DNA from: Ceraceosorus guamensis
Taxonomy: Eukaryota; Basidiomycota; Exobasidiomycetes; Ceraceosorales; Ceraceosoraceae
Direction: 5' to 3'
DNA: 64,000 nucleotides
NCBI RefSeq assembly: GCF_003144195.1
Contig: NW_020290000.1
Coordinates: 601,635 to 665,634, forward strand
Shown here: piece by piece, positions 54,718 through 64,000 of the stretch
Position numbering within the stretch: position 1 is the stretch's first letter
How the letters are laid out: each line of letters starts with the position of its first letter
Made by a program: the position numbers and the translations under genes
Notes under the pieces: model-generated
The model's input: only the letters and a program-made list of their open reading frames with translations
Told to the model about the DNA's origin: nothing
Database searches by the model: none

Positions 54718-57700
54718 TTAGACTGTTGCACCAAGTCTAGCTGCCTTCTTGGCGGCGTAGACCGCGCGCACTTCCTCGCGGATAGCACCCAGGCCTTCAG
54801 CCTGGTGCGCAAATTGAGACGCATGCGGTCAATTCCCAGACATTGAGCCATTGTTTGTGATTTTGCAGCGACTCACCACGCATGCACGAGCCGTTTTGCG
54901 GATGGTTTCGACCTGTGGAGTGGTTCGCAACCATGAGTCGGCGTGCGGTCGCAATAGACGTCAATCCTCACCTGCTCTGGTGTCCATTCGAGATTGTAGC
55001 TGCTTGAGAAAGGTGCCGTGGAGGGATCGTAGCTTGGCTGGCACGCATGAGGCAGCAGCGGCATGTATATCATCTTGCACGGTTTTGTAGCTTGAGGCTG
55101 ATGTCCTGCGCAAGCGTTTGAATGAGACTCGATCAGCGCCAGATCAAGCTTGATGTGACTTCTGTTCGGGAGACATACTATGATTGTAGCGGATACCATC
55201 TCGCTCGTACGTCCTCCCTTGCTCTTCGGTCCTTTGATCTTCTGCAATAGGCTCGGCATCCAGAACTTGCGCGTATCGGCCGGCAAATCGACTCGCAATC
55301 TCCTCTGCGGACAGCTCCTTTGGCTTGTCTTCGCCTTTCTCGTTCTTCTCTGTGGGCCAATCCGGTAGAGATGGCATGCTCGCACGCGGAGTGACGCGGT
55401 AACCCTTCTCCGCCCCAAATTCTTGAATTCGTTCGAGTGCTGAGCCTTTTTGCACATCGCTGCTAAAGTCTCCTAGAAGCATGATGTCGACGTCCCTGCC
55501 TGGTCGACAGAAAGTGTAGATTGGCAAATTGTTGCTCATTCCTGCGTCGACAAGGTGAATCCTTGGCGAGTTCTGCACGGGTAAAAGTTGCTGAGGTGAG
55601 GAAGCAAGGTAGAAGGCTGATTGAGAGCATTGGAGCTAGCCTCACCTCGAAGCCGTTTCCTCGGCCCTCTTGCACATCTGCCCCGAAAAAAGGATTGGCC
55701 TCGTTTTGAGCATGGACAGGGTGATGCGACTGCAGACGCTCAGCCTTCTCCGGGTTTTTCTCGACCCACTCGTCGGCTTCTTGACGAATCTTGTTGCCAA
55801 TGGCACCCTTTGGAAGATTTCGACTGATAATGATTCGGGATTGGCCATGTGAGAGTAAGTGGAGAGCTATGTGCGAAGTGATGGGACAAGCGCAAAGAAA
55901 ACGTACTAGATGGTACCTAGCCAGGCGGCAAGAGGGCCGGCTGGTGCGCTCGTCGCAAGTCCCAGCAGCAGTGAAATGCTCCTCTCGGGGCACTTCTGCG
56001 TGCTGATTCCTTTGTCAAACTGCGTGGCTCACGTCGTGCGGGATTAGCTGCGCTGTGAAGCATTGCTTGGGAAGACCAGGCTCACCTTGCGGCCAAAGGA
56101 CCATGTCGGGACCCAGCCTTCGAGCTCATCAGAGCCTGCACGCGCCATGGCAGTCAGCTCAGGGTCATACTTGTCTGTATGAGCGTGATTGCCGTTGCGT
56201 ACACACCAAACTCGCAGGGGCTGATCTCGAACCACTAGAGGTGAGGTCGCCAGAATCATACGAAGTCAACCAGCCGCATCCAGGTCAACTCCACGAACGG
56301 CCAGACTCACTTGCCACCAAGCATGAGGATCCTTGTGCACTGAGCTAGTGTGATCAGAATGACCTCCAAAAGCTTCCGTCGGCGATTTCCAATCCTGTAA
56401 ACAGCATGCACCGTGTCAGTATAGGGATTCGACTCGCAAGCTTGCGCACAGCAGCTCACTTTCCAAGGGCGCTCGTGTCGGACGGCTGTGAAGAGGGGCA
56501 TGGGAGACAGTCCCTTGTCGATGCCCATTCGTTCGTAGCATCTAGACCATTGAAACCACTCTTTTTTGAGGGCGACTGGGGTGTCCTGTTTGGTGTCCGA
56601 GTCTGGTCTTTGCGTGCGTCTGTTGGGAGGCGTAGGATATCCTTCCTCGAGGGTCGGAGGGTGCACGGGAGAGAAGAAGATGTGGCTGGTGACCAGTGTT
56701 CCGTACAAATCCAGCGGTCCAGGGTGCAACCCGAGCTTCATCTTGGAAAGAAGCGGCGCCAGCTGGAAGTACACGCCGTTTGCGCTCCTTGCGATCGCAT
56801 CGATTGCGCCCATCGAGAGCGGATGGCGACTCGAAGTGGCCTTGAAGTGGTCCAACAGCCAAGGGGTGTCTAGAGCAGCAAAGGTGAAGAGCGATCCTAA
56901 CGACCAACAGCTACCGCTCACACCTGCTACATAGGCACAAAGGTCGAACAGTCCACCAACATCTTGTCCAGCTGGAGGTTCCTGCATCTCCTCGATGAAA
57001 GAGAGGAAGCCTCTGCGGGTTGTAGGCACTGCGTGAGCAGAAGTGCTGAGTTTACTTGATTGTTGCGAGCCTTGCTCACAGATTGGCCCTGTATCCACCT
57101 CCGCTACCGCCCAGAGCAACGACGGGCACATCTTCTGGATGAATCTCTTCCGACTCATCTAGCTGCAAAATCCGTCTGAGCGCCCCTGATGATGCGATCC
57201 ATGCTTTTCGAGCGGCAAGAGCTGCCGCTTCTTGCTGGCCCAATGTGTTCTCCCGGCTGTATCAGATGAACTGGCTGTGAGCCTCAGAGGAGTGCGGAGC
57301 GGGCAGACACGAAGCCGCTGCGAGCGCAAAGTCTCACCGCAGATGCGCGTCCTTCAGAAGCTCGGGGTACGTTGTAGTGTCTGACAAATCTTGGACAACC
57401 TGCACGCGATAGCGGTGGTCAAGCAGCGCTATGAATGCTGCCTCCTATCCACACGAGAAGCAGACTGCCTCGCCTCACCTCTTTGTGCAAGCGCAAGAGG
57501 TCGCTAAACCTGTGACTCTTTCCCCTCATCTTGGTGCTCAGATTCTTTAGACCCTTGGTCACGGAGCTCAAAAGCCCAGCATGGTCCGAGTCTTCTTTGT
57601 GCTCTTCCTCACCCTTTGCTGAGTCAGCGTCCTTTGGCTCATGATCGCTCAAGTCGTCTTGGGTGTCGCTGTGTCCCCATGGCCACAGATTGTGACTGTG

Positions 57701-57793
57701 AGGCTTCTCGTGCACTTCCTTCAAACCAGTATCGCTGGCCGTGACGCTGCCATCCACGGCAGTGGTATGAGCTTCCGCGACTTGTGCTGCCAT
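54718..57793 (-). CDS. Cytosolic phospholipase A2-like / lysophospholipase
   Basis: Thirteen exons on the minus strand: 57793-57479, 57399-57338, 57256-57080, 57012-56460, 56394-56311, 56234-56207 (28 nt), 56135-56086, 56019-55917, 55866-55646, 55572-55179, 55105-54972, 54912-54877, 54801-54718; 746 residues. Catalytic signature: the oxyanion glycines GGSGGGYRA (175-183), the nucleophile elbow GVSGS with Ser217, and the acid in VDAGMSNN with Asp540. These form the Ser-Asp dyad of the cPLA2/patatin superfamily. Also seen are WFEISPCEFGSDELEGWVP, LLLGLATSAP and the C-terminal YNLEWTPEQ. There is no C2 domain; residues 1-105 are charged and low-complexity. Predicted to deacylate glycerophospholipids or lysophospholipids in the cytosol. 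It differs from secreted fungal Plb enzymes in lacking a signal peptide. Each splice restores a conserved block. One intron (55916-55867) is only 50 nt. Confidence 0.88.
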
Positions 57794-59072
57794 TCCGACT
57801 TCAGAAGGACTACGGACTCTGTTGGGGGAAGGTGAAGCGGTTGAGAGTCATTGGTTCTACCTGTCATCGCGATGGAGTACATTCAGTGTGCAGTGATGTC
57901 TTGCAACTTGTGCCCGTCCTCATGCTGACCCCAAGTCGCCTGCCTACTTTCGCAAGTCCGTGCGGTAACGGAGCCCATGATGGCCATGCCGAGAATAGCG
58001 CATGCAAAGCGCTCTCGGCGCCGCCTCTCTTGGCCACTCGTGATTGCTACAGTCACTGATGGGTTCCGAGTGGTCGACCTCGATTCTGGATTGGGTCGGC
58101 GTCAGTGATCAAGCCGGTTCAAGACATACGTATGTGTGCGAGCGCACGTGCTCTGACCACCAGCGACCGTTCCCGCGTTTGCTTGTCGAGCAGCTAGACA
58201 TTCTTGGTTGCGAGCGAGACCAAGGCGTATAGGTGCGCTTACTGATACCCTTCGATCAAGAGCGGTTGAGTAGAGCGAGCATATCTGACCGTCTAGCTCT
58301 ACTGTGATGCCCATCTACTCACGCTCACCGAGCAGAATGGTGAGTATTGGTTGCTGGACCGCTGCCACACGCCCTCGGATCAACTGACTCCCCATCCAGC
58401 AGTCAGACCGAGTGCATATTCGTGTGGAGGCACGGGTGCGTGGGGCCCTTGCAGAGCTCGCGTCTAGAATAGCGTGTCTCGTAGTCAATGAAGACGCTTG
58501 TCATGGATTGGGATCGCCGTACAGAGGCCGACGTCAGAGAAGCAAACAAAGCCTTTTGTTGCAACAGGTGTTTGGGCTTGGGGAAAGAAAGCATCGCCTA
58601 CCGGTGGTATAGCTCTTGTGTCTCCGACCCTGCTGGGCGGTGCGCTTGATCGAAGTGGTCTTGCGAATCACGTGGTATTTCAATGCTCGCGCGCCAGCAG
58701 CGGAGACGGCACGGGTCACACGATCAAGAAAGGCGGCTAGCCCGAAAGAGTAGCCCAGATCGAGGAACAACTCCCATCCGGTTGCGGTCATTTCGCAGCG
58801 CATGCGCTCTCCTTTCTCTCCCCACTTGAGTGACCAGGGCATTCACTGATTGTGCCGGTACAGATGGCAGCCTGATCCATGAGGCGCTATAGCAAGTCAA
58901 AGTAGTAGTTGTGCAGTTCAACCAAGGCCTTTTTTGCTGTAAGGCCAACGAGGCTCTCGAGCCATCCGACAAGCGGCGCCATCCGCTCTCGCCTCACACT
59001 TCATCCTCGCTTTCAACGTCATCCGCTGTTCAGCCCAGTTTGCTCTGTCGATCCTGCCCGAACGTGCTTACA
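57794..59072. promoter_or_regulatory. Divergent promoter region, phospholipase / YVC1-type channel
   Basis: About 1.3 kb. A minus-strand open stretch at 58534-58972 with some coding character is discussed in the findings but is not called. CTCGTGATTGC lies near 58037. Otherwise nothing was recognised. Confidence 0.45.
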
Positions 59073-61485
59073 ATGCCCAACGCCGCATCTCTCGATACCG
59101 AGTCAGCCCCTCTGCTGGCTCAATCGGACGCGTCCCAACCCAATGTTGAAGCTGGTCATCTCTCTCCCACCACGGCCCTCCATCCCACCACCATTCTGGC
59201 CCTTACAATCCGACTGCAAAAGCTTCTAAACGACTTCATCACTTTCGAGTTGTCGGAGGACAGAATTACGGACAATGAAGGGATCATCGAGCCTGCTGTG
59301 GTGGACACTTTTCTGAGAGCGAGTGGGGATCTGCCCGAAGCGGTGCCGTTCGCCCTGCTGAGAGCCAGAAGGAATTTGAACAGGTGAGGTGGTGGGAATG
59401 TAAGCTGCACATGCTCATCCCAAGCACCCATTCACTGAGCATCTCTCGTTTCGATGCGCAGAGATGCCTCCTCTCATCGCTCGCCAGAACTATCGGCATT
59501 GAGAGCACTGGCTTCGGAAGTGCTAGCGACTCGCGTAGTGGCTCGTCTCGAGTCAGATTATCATGCCAAACGCGATAGGGCGGCGCAACAAGCTGCTACC
59601 CAGGCCGGTGTAGAGGGTCAGCCCGCTATACCCCTCGATGAGCCTGCCGCTGGGCCTTATGCCTCCGAGCAGTCTCATCTTTGCATCAGCAAGCGTTTCG
59701 TCACGCTCGAGGATGATGGGGACGAGACGCTGCCTACCAGTGCGCTCGAAGAAGCAGCAGACCAAAATTGGTGAGCGTCGAGCAGTCGCTTGAAGCGCTG
59801 AGCTGAAGGACCGCTCGCGTCACCTTGATGCGTGTGTGCTACCTATTGACCTTCATCTGCGACTGTTCCATGAAACAGCGTCATTTTCCTAGCCTCGGCC
59901 CCAGCGAGGCATTGTGCAGAGGCTCTGTGGGCGGGTCACTTGGTCCAGTCGTACGCTCAAGATGGCAGCGTACATTTCGTACCGTACCACAGTGTGGAGT
60001 CGGGCTCCTTCCTGACTCACTTGGATCCTGCGCGGCTAGCAGTGCCAAGGAATGCCTACTATACCTCGATCAGCATGCATATGGTTCTGCTCTTCCTCTA
60101 CACCATGACGACGCTCGAGTACAATGGATTTGATTTCTGGGAAGGAGCCTTCTGGGTCTTTGCAGCTTCATACGTGCTCGAGGATCTCGTCCGTTGGATC
60201 AAGATACGAGGGATCGATAATCTCAGCTTTTGGTTGATCGTGGATCTCTTGACCGACGTGGTCTTTGTCACCTCTTTCTTCCTACGCGTATCGGGTTGGG
60301 TCAATCACGGCGATCATAGGAGCGAGCTGCAACTTTCGGGCTTTAGACTATTAGCATGCGCTGCTCCTCTGCTCTGGATGAGTCTTCTCAAGTGGGGCGA
60401 CGGTCTGAGGTACTTGGGGGTCATCCAGATCGTCCTACTCAGAATGCTGAGAGAGACGGCTGCTTTCTTCGTCTTGCTGGGCCTGACCGCCATCGGCTTC
60501 GCCCAGTGTTTGTTCGCCCTTGACGCGGCTGATGGGAGACGAGTGGACAATAGCATTTCGCTTGTTGCTAACATACTCGCTAGGGCTCCCCTTGGTGACG
60601 CTTCATGGGACACTTTCGACTCTGAGCAATTTGGCCAGCCGTATGGACTCATCATGTTCTACCTTTACGTCTTCACTCAGGTGAGTTGTAGGCTCCGAAG
60701 GGGAGACGCGTCGTTGGCCATTCGTCTCGCTGACGGGTTCACCGCACCTCCATCCACAGGTGCTGCTATTGACCAACATCCTAATTGCGTTTTTTGGTCA
60801 AGCATATGGAGATGTGGTGGAGACGGCAGACGACTTGTTTGCTGCGTACTTTGCGCAAAAGGTTGTAGGAACGATTCGAGCCCCTGACCAATATGTCTAT
60901 CTTCCGCCCTTCAATCTGGTAGAGGCGTTCCTGATAGCTCCTCTGGAACACATCCTTTCCTCGAGATCCTACGCCGCTCTCAATCGAGCTGTGCAGAGCA
61001 CGATATATGCGCCCGCGCTGCTCGTCATCGCGCTCTACGAGAGCAGGTTCGACTCGAAGCAGATGAGAAGGATCAAGCTTGAAATGCTCGATAGGGTTCC
61101 CGGCCTGCACCTGGGCGAACGAGAGGGAATGGAGAGGGTCAAGGGAACGGCTGAAGACCCCGAAATCAGCGATTGGGATCGCAGCGCTGCAAGCACTTCG
61201 CGCGAAGGAGTAGAAGAGCGTGCTCCCATTGTGCTTGCGAGAACTGCATACAAGGAGTTACTCGGCAAGCTGCCCAAAATACGCAAGGAAGACAATGACG
61301 AGGCGCAAGAAGAGGAGACGAAGGAACAGCGCGCGGACAGCTCGAGCGGGGCCAAAAACCTACCTGACGACGCGCTCAAACTCATCCTGGCTGAACTTCA
61401 GGCTTTGAGAAAGGAAGTGGAGGAGCTGAAGAGATCGACGGCTAATGGTTTGACTGGAGCTGAGCAAGTCAAACAGGAAGATTGA
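59073..61485 (+). CDS. TRP-type vacuolar cation channel, Yvc1-like
   Basis: Four exons: 59073-59383, 59462-59770, 59879-60680, 60760-61485; 715 residues. An N-terminal cytosolic region contains the TIRLQKLLNDFITFELSEDR and ALRALASEVLATRVVARLES helices. The membrane part begins at NAYYTSISMHMVLLFLYTMT and includes GAFWVFAASYVLEDLVRWI, LIVDLLTDVVFVTSFFLRV, LLRMLRETAAFFVLLGLTA and, after the third intron, VLLLTNILIAFFGQAYGDV, which matches the last span and gate of fungal Yvc1. The tail is charged with a coiled coil (LKLILAELQALRKEVEELKR). Yvc1 releases calcium from the vacuole after osmotic shock. The last nine codons and the stop lie inside a direct repeat with the 3' flank. The exon 1 start is the first Met giving an acidic MPNAASLDTESAPLL opening; the frame is open upstream. 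Confidence 0.9.
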
Positions 61486-61651
61486 GCTTTGCGTGGATGA
61501 GACCGCCGTTCATTGGGGCGACGCTCGCTACTGATCCGGGGCTTAGACGTAAAAGATCGATTGCTACTGGCTCAGCTGGAGGCGGGCGAGTCAAACCGGA
61601 AGATCAAATTTTGCGTGGATCAACAGTCGCCTTCTGAGGCGACGCTTGCTC
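61455..61651. repeat. Imperfect direct repeat over the YVC1-type stop codon
   Basis: Copy 1 covers about 61455-61530 and copy 2 about 61577-61651. Shared words: GAGTCAAAC / CAAGTCAAAC, GGAAGAT, TTTGCGTGGAT, GGCGACGCT and GCTC/GCTA. The copies are separated by about 46 bases. Copy 1 contains the end of the coding sequence. Confidence 0.8.
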
Positions 61652-62250
61652 CTGCCTCGGGCTGTACGCACACGCTCGACCTGGCCTGAAAAGGCAAGCT
61701 CGGTAATTCGGATGGAGAGCTTTTGCGAATTCAGCTGCTGCTGCGCATCCCACTCACAAATTTCCCCTGCAAACGGGACTGCTACTTTCGGTCAATGTTC
61801 ATGCGATCAAATGTCCACACGCGTTTTTCTGTCGCATTGCTGTTGAGCAGCTGGACAGAGAATGTACGCTCTCACAGTGAAGGCTTGAAGCACAGTGCTC
61901 TTGGACAGCCATGATTTCCCTGTTCGATTGATGAGCGATGATGAGACACCTTCCCGTCGTCTGCAGCGGTCGAATAGAAGGGGCACAAGTGGAGGTTTGG
62001 CGCGTGCGTGCGCTAAAAAGGCGCCACGCCCACGCTGCTGGTGCGAGTACTCGCGCGGGCTTGGATGCAATCCTCGCGTTCAGCCGCGTTTGGTTTCTGG
62101 ACAACGAGACTACCATCACAACAGTCGCGAAGAGGTACATGCACGCTGCCCAGCTTGCTCGCATCCCATCGAGGCTCGTCATTCGTGATTTTGTTTGAGA
62201 TTCGAGGCTCACGCCTTTCACAGCATCGTCTTCAACGCACGGCCAGCAAG
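61486..62250. other. Intergenic, YVC1-type 3' end to metaxin-like promoter
   Basis: Holds the second copy of the direct repeat. CATTCGTGATTTTG lies near 62178. No gene was seen. Confidence 0.55.
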
Positions 62251-63913
62251 ATGACGGACGCCGATCGTGTAGACGCTTCGACGTCTTCGAGCGCCTCGAG
62301 CACGACCAGCTACTTTCCGATACCTCGATGGGTTGCTCAGATATTCATGCATTTCCCCTTGGTCCTGCACGACTCTGCCAAAGTCTACGACCCGCACTCG
62401 CAAGTCCTACCAGTGTACGGCGTTCCCAGCTCTTCCTCTTCTTCTCCTTCCACCTCCAGCGACCAGACCGAAGTCGAGCAGCAAGAATCGTTCGCTGGGA
62501 CTTTGTACGTAAAACGTTGGCACCCCAGACCTAGACATGGTAGAGATGGTAAGAGAGAGGACAAAAGAGGCTGGGCTAGCTCGGATGTGGATTGCTTGGA
62601 GGCGCAAATGCTGCTCTTGGCTACGCAGAGATCATTTCACGTCATGTACTTGGAGGATGAGGTGGATGAAAGCTGGGGACCTGGCGGTGAGTACATCCGA
62701 GGGCGCACGTCTACCGCATCGAGAAGCTTGCGCGCGTGTGTGGCTGCAGACTGGCTGTATGCTCTTCCAATGAGGTCTGCTGAGTCCGCAACACCTTCTC
62801 TTCTTTTTCACTTGCTTCGTCTAGGCGAATTACCTTTTCTGCAAACTTCTACAGGTGGTTTAATCAGCAAGAAAGATGTCAGGAACCATCTTGCCCCTTA
62901 TTTGCCTCATCAAGCCAGCGCGCAGGAAGCGAGTGCGACGCTTTCCGAAAAAGAGATGCTTGCGAGTGGATCTTCGGCTGCGCCGTACGAGGACGCAGCG
63001 ACGCTGCACGAATCGCACGCTTGGGCATCGCTCATTACGAGGCAAATCTTAGCTGGTGTTGTAAGTGACGCGAGAGATGACCGTACGAATGCACAAAGCT
63101 TTGGATGGCGCAGCTCACAGATCACTTGAAATTCGTCCATCCAGCTCCTTCTTCAACTCCACACCCGAGCTCTCGCACCTCCCAAACCAAAGTCCCACGG
63201 CTTCCTCTCTGCACCTCTGCACTCCCGTCTGGCCCACAATCGACGTCGTCTCCTTCAACGAAGAATATACAGCCTATCCAATAGCGACGCTTCTTCCACT
63301 TCTTTCCCTTTAAGCAGAGTGCCAGGATGGGGAATGAATCTGAGCTTGGATGGATTGCTGGGATCGGTAGCGCTACCTGGCGAAGAAGAGGATGAGGCAG
63401 AACAGGACGGACAGAGAGCGGCGTCCCGCGGAACAGAGCTGAGCCTGCTGGAGGAGAGCCGAGTGTTTAGCAGGGCGAGCGAGGGGATTAGAGCTGTTGC
63501 CCAGAGATTCGAGCAGCAGGACGATCGAGATGCGGCGCAACGAGTTGGCAAAGCACGCGAGAGCAGAGATGCGCCGATCAGATGGTTCTTGGGCGCCAAG
63601 TGAGTGGACTCGGACTGGGGGCGGCAAAGATTGCTCCAAAATATCAACATCATGAGCGCTCTCTTTTGTTTTTGAAAACTGCAGATGCGCGACGCCATTG
63701 GATTGCGCGCTCTTTGCATGCCTGCACACCATCCTCTCTCTGCCCACATTCGCACCCAGAAGCAGCGCTCATGACCAAGCAGCCCGCTTTGTTGAGCGGC
63801 AAGAGCAGGATAAGGCACAGGCGGATCTGAGAAAGACGATAGAGGATCACCCGGTGCTTTTGAGATGGACGAGAAGCGTTTGGAAAGAGAAGGTGAAGCC
63901 TTTGGGAGGATGA
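62251..63913 (+). CDS. Metaxin / SAM37-like mitochondrial outer membrane protein
   Basis: Four exons: 62251-62686, 62825-63060, 63145-63599, 63685-63913; 451 residues. The N-terminal thioredoxin-like part has TLYVKRWHPRP and SSDVDCLEAQMLLLATQRS, then GPG|GELPFLQTSTGGLISKK with the metaxin GELP block restored by the first splice. The C-terminal GST-like part has HAWASLITRQIL, and the last exon starts with TPLDCALFACLHTILSLP, the family's second signature. Yeast Sam37 works with Sam35 and Sam50 to insert beta-barrel proteins. The first intron (62687-62824) is 138 nt, in frame and without stop, so a retained form is possible. The third exon was placed by choosing acceptor TCCATCCAG (63144), which keeps a long open frame; the two nearer acceptors lead to early stops. 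Confidence 0.8.
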
Positions 63914-64000
63914 CTCAGATTGGTTGGTGTAGCGAAGCCTGACTGTACGTTTAATCTGCATGTTTGCGGAATGGACCGCATCATCATGAAAACTCCCCCC
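63914..64000. other. Right edge
   Basis: 3' flank of the metaxin-like gene. Nothing was recognised. Confidence 0.6.

Noticed and set aside
63114-63291. Alternative third exon of the metaxin-like gene from acceptor GCGCAG (63113)
   Set aside because: Gives an early stop after about 56 codons. The acceptor at 63144 keeps the frame open into the conserved last exon.
1-64000. Transposons, CRISPR arrays, rRNA or tRNA genes, biosynthetic cluster
   Set aside because: No reverse transcriptase, transposase, terminal repeats, spaced direct repeats or structured RNA were found on reading both strands. Neighbouring genes do not form one pathway.

Overview
This 64 kb window is nuclear DNA of a filamentous or yeast-like fungus. 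Most genes are cut by short GT-AG introns (mostly 60-90 nt), there are two yeast-type mitoribosomal genes, a COX6, a VPH1-type V-ATPase subunit and a YVC1 channel. Intron density, gene content (class II DAHP synthase, an extracellular-type L-amino-acid oxidase, a possible secreted effector) and intergenic style point to Basidiomycota, probably Ustilaginomycotina (smut relatives). That placement is inference; no rRNA, tRNA, transposon or CRISPR array was seen. All exon coordinates were worked out by hand from splice consensus, reading phase and family conservation.

Layout, left to right. 0.9-13 kb: a single-pass membrane protein with a PPxY motif; a mitochondrial MSS116-like DEAD-box helicase (-); a class II DAHP synthase (+, first step of the shikimate pathway); an aquaglyceroporin (-) with NPT/NLA signature loops; a TMEM135-family membrane protein (-). 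13.7-19.1 kb: Mediator subunit MED12. 19.8-24.1 kb: a TM9SF/EMP70 nonaspanin (12 exons), convergent with an enlarged roadblock-domain LAMTOR2-like protein. 25.7-28.5 kb: a ketopantoate reductase-like enzyme with two microexons, convergent with COX6. 29.2-32.1 kb: V-ATPase subunit a, divergent from COX6. 32-35.5 kb: the longest gene-poor stretch, probably holding a long 5'-UTR intron of the next gene. 35.5-36.6 kb: an Ala/Pro/Glu/Lys-rich protein with strong codon bias. 38.5-42.8 kb: a small 'secreted' island, an intronless FAD amino-acid oxidase followed by a four-exon secreted protein built from two diverged copies of an unrecognised module. 43.8-49.8 kb: an intronless 2017-residue coiled-coil protein. 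50.6-54.6 kb: a ubiquitin E2 in ten exons, then mL60 and uL30m arranged head to head. 54.7-57.8 kb: a 13-exon cytosolic-phospholipase-A2-like enzyme. 59-61.5 kb: a YVC1-type TRP channel whose stop codon lies inside a direct repeat. 62.3-63.9 kb: a metaxin/SAM37-like protein.

No co-regulated pathway cluster is evident. Themes are mitochondrial biogenesis (helicase, COX6, mL60, uL30m, metaxin-like, perhaps TMEM135) and vacuole/endolysosome function (V-ATPase, YVC1, TM9SF, LAMTOR2-like, PPxY protein). The most novel-looking element is the secreted duplicated-module protein at 41391-42828, with a 26-bp triple repeat and a triple CCAAT box in its upstream region.
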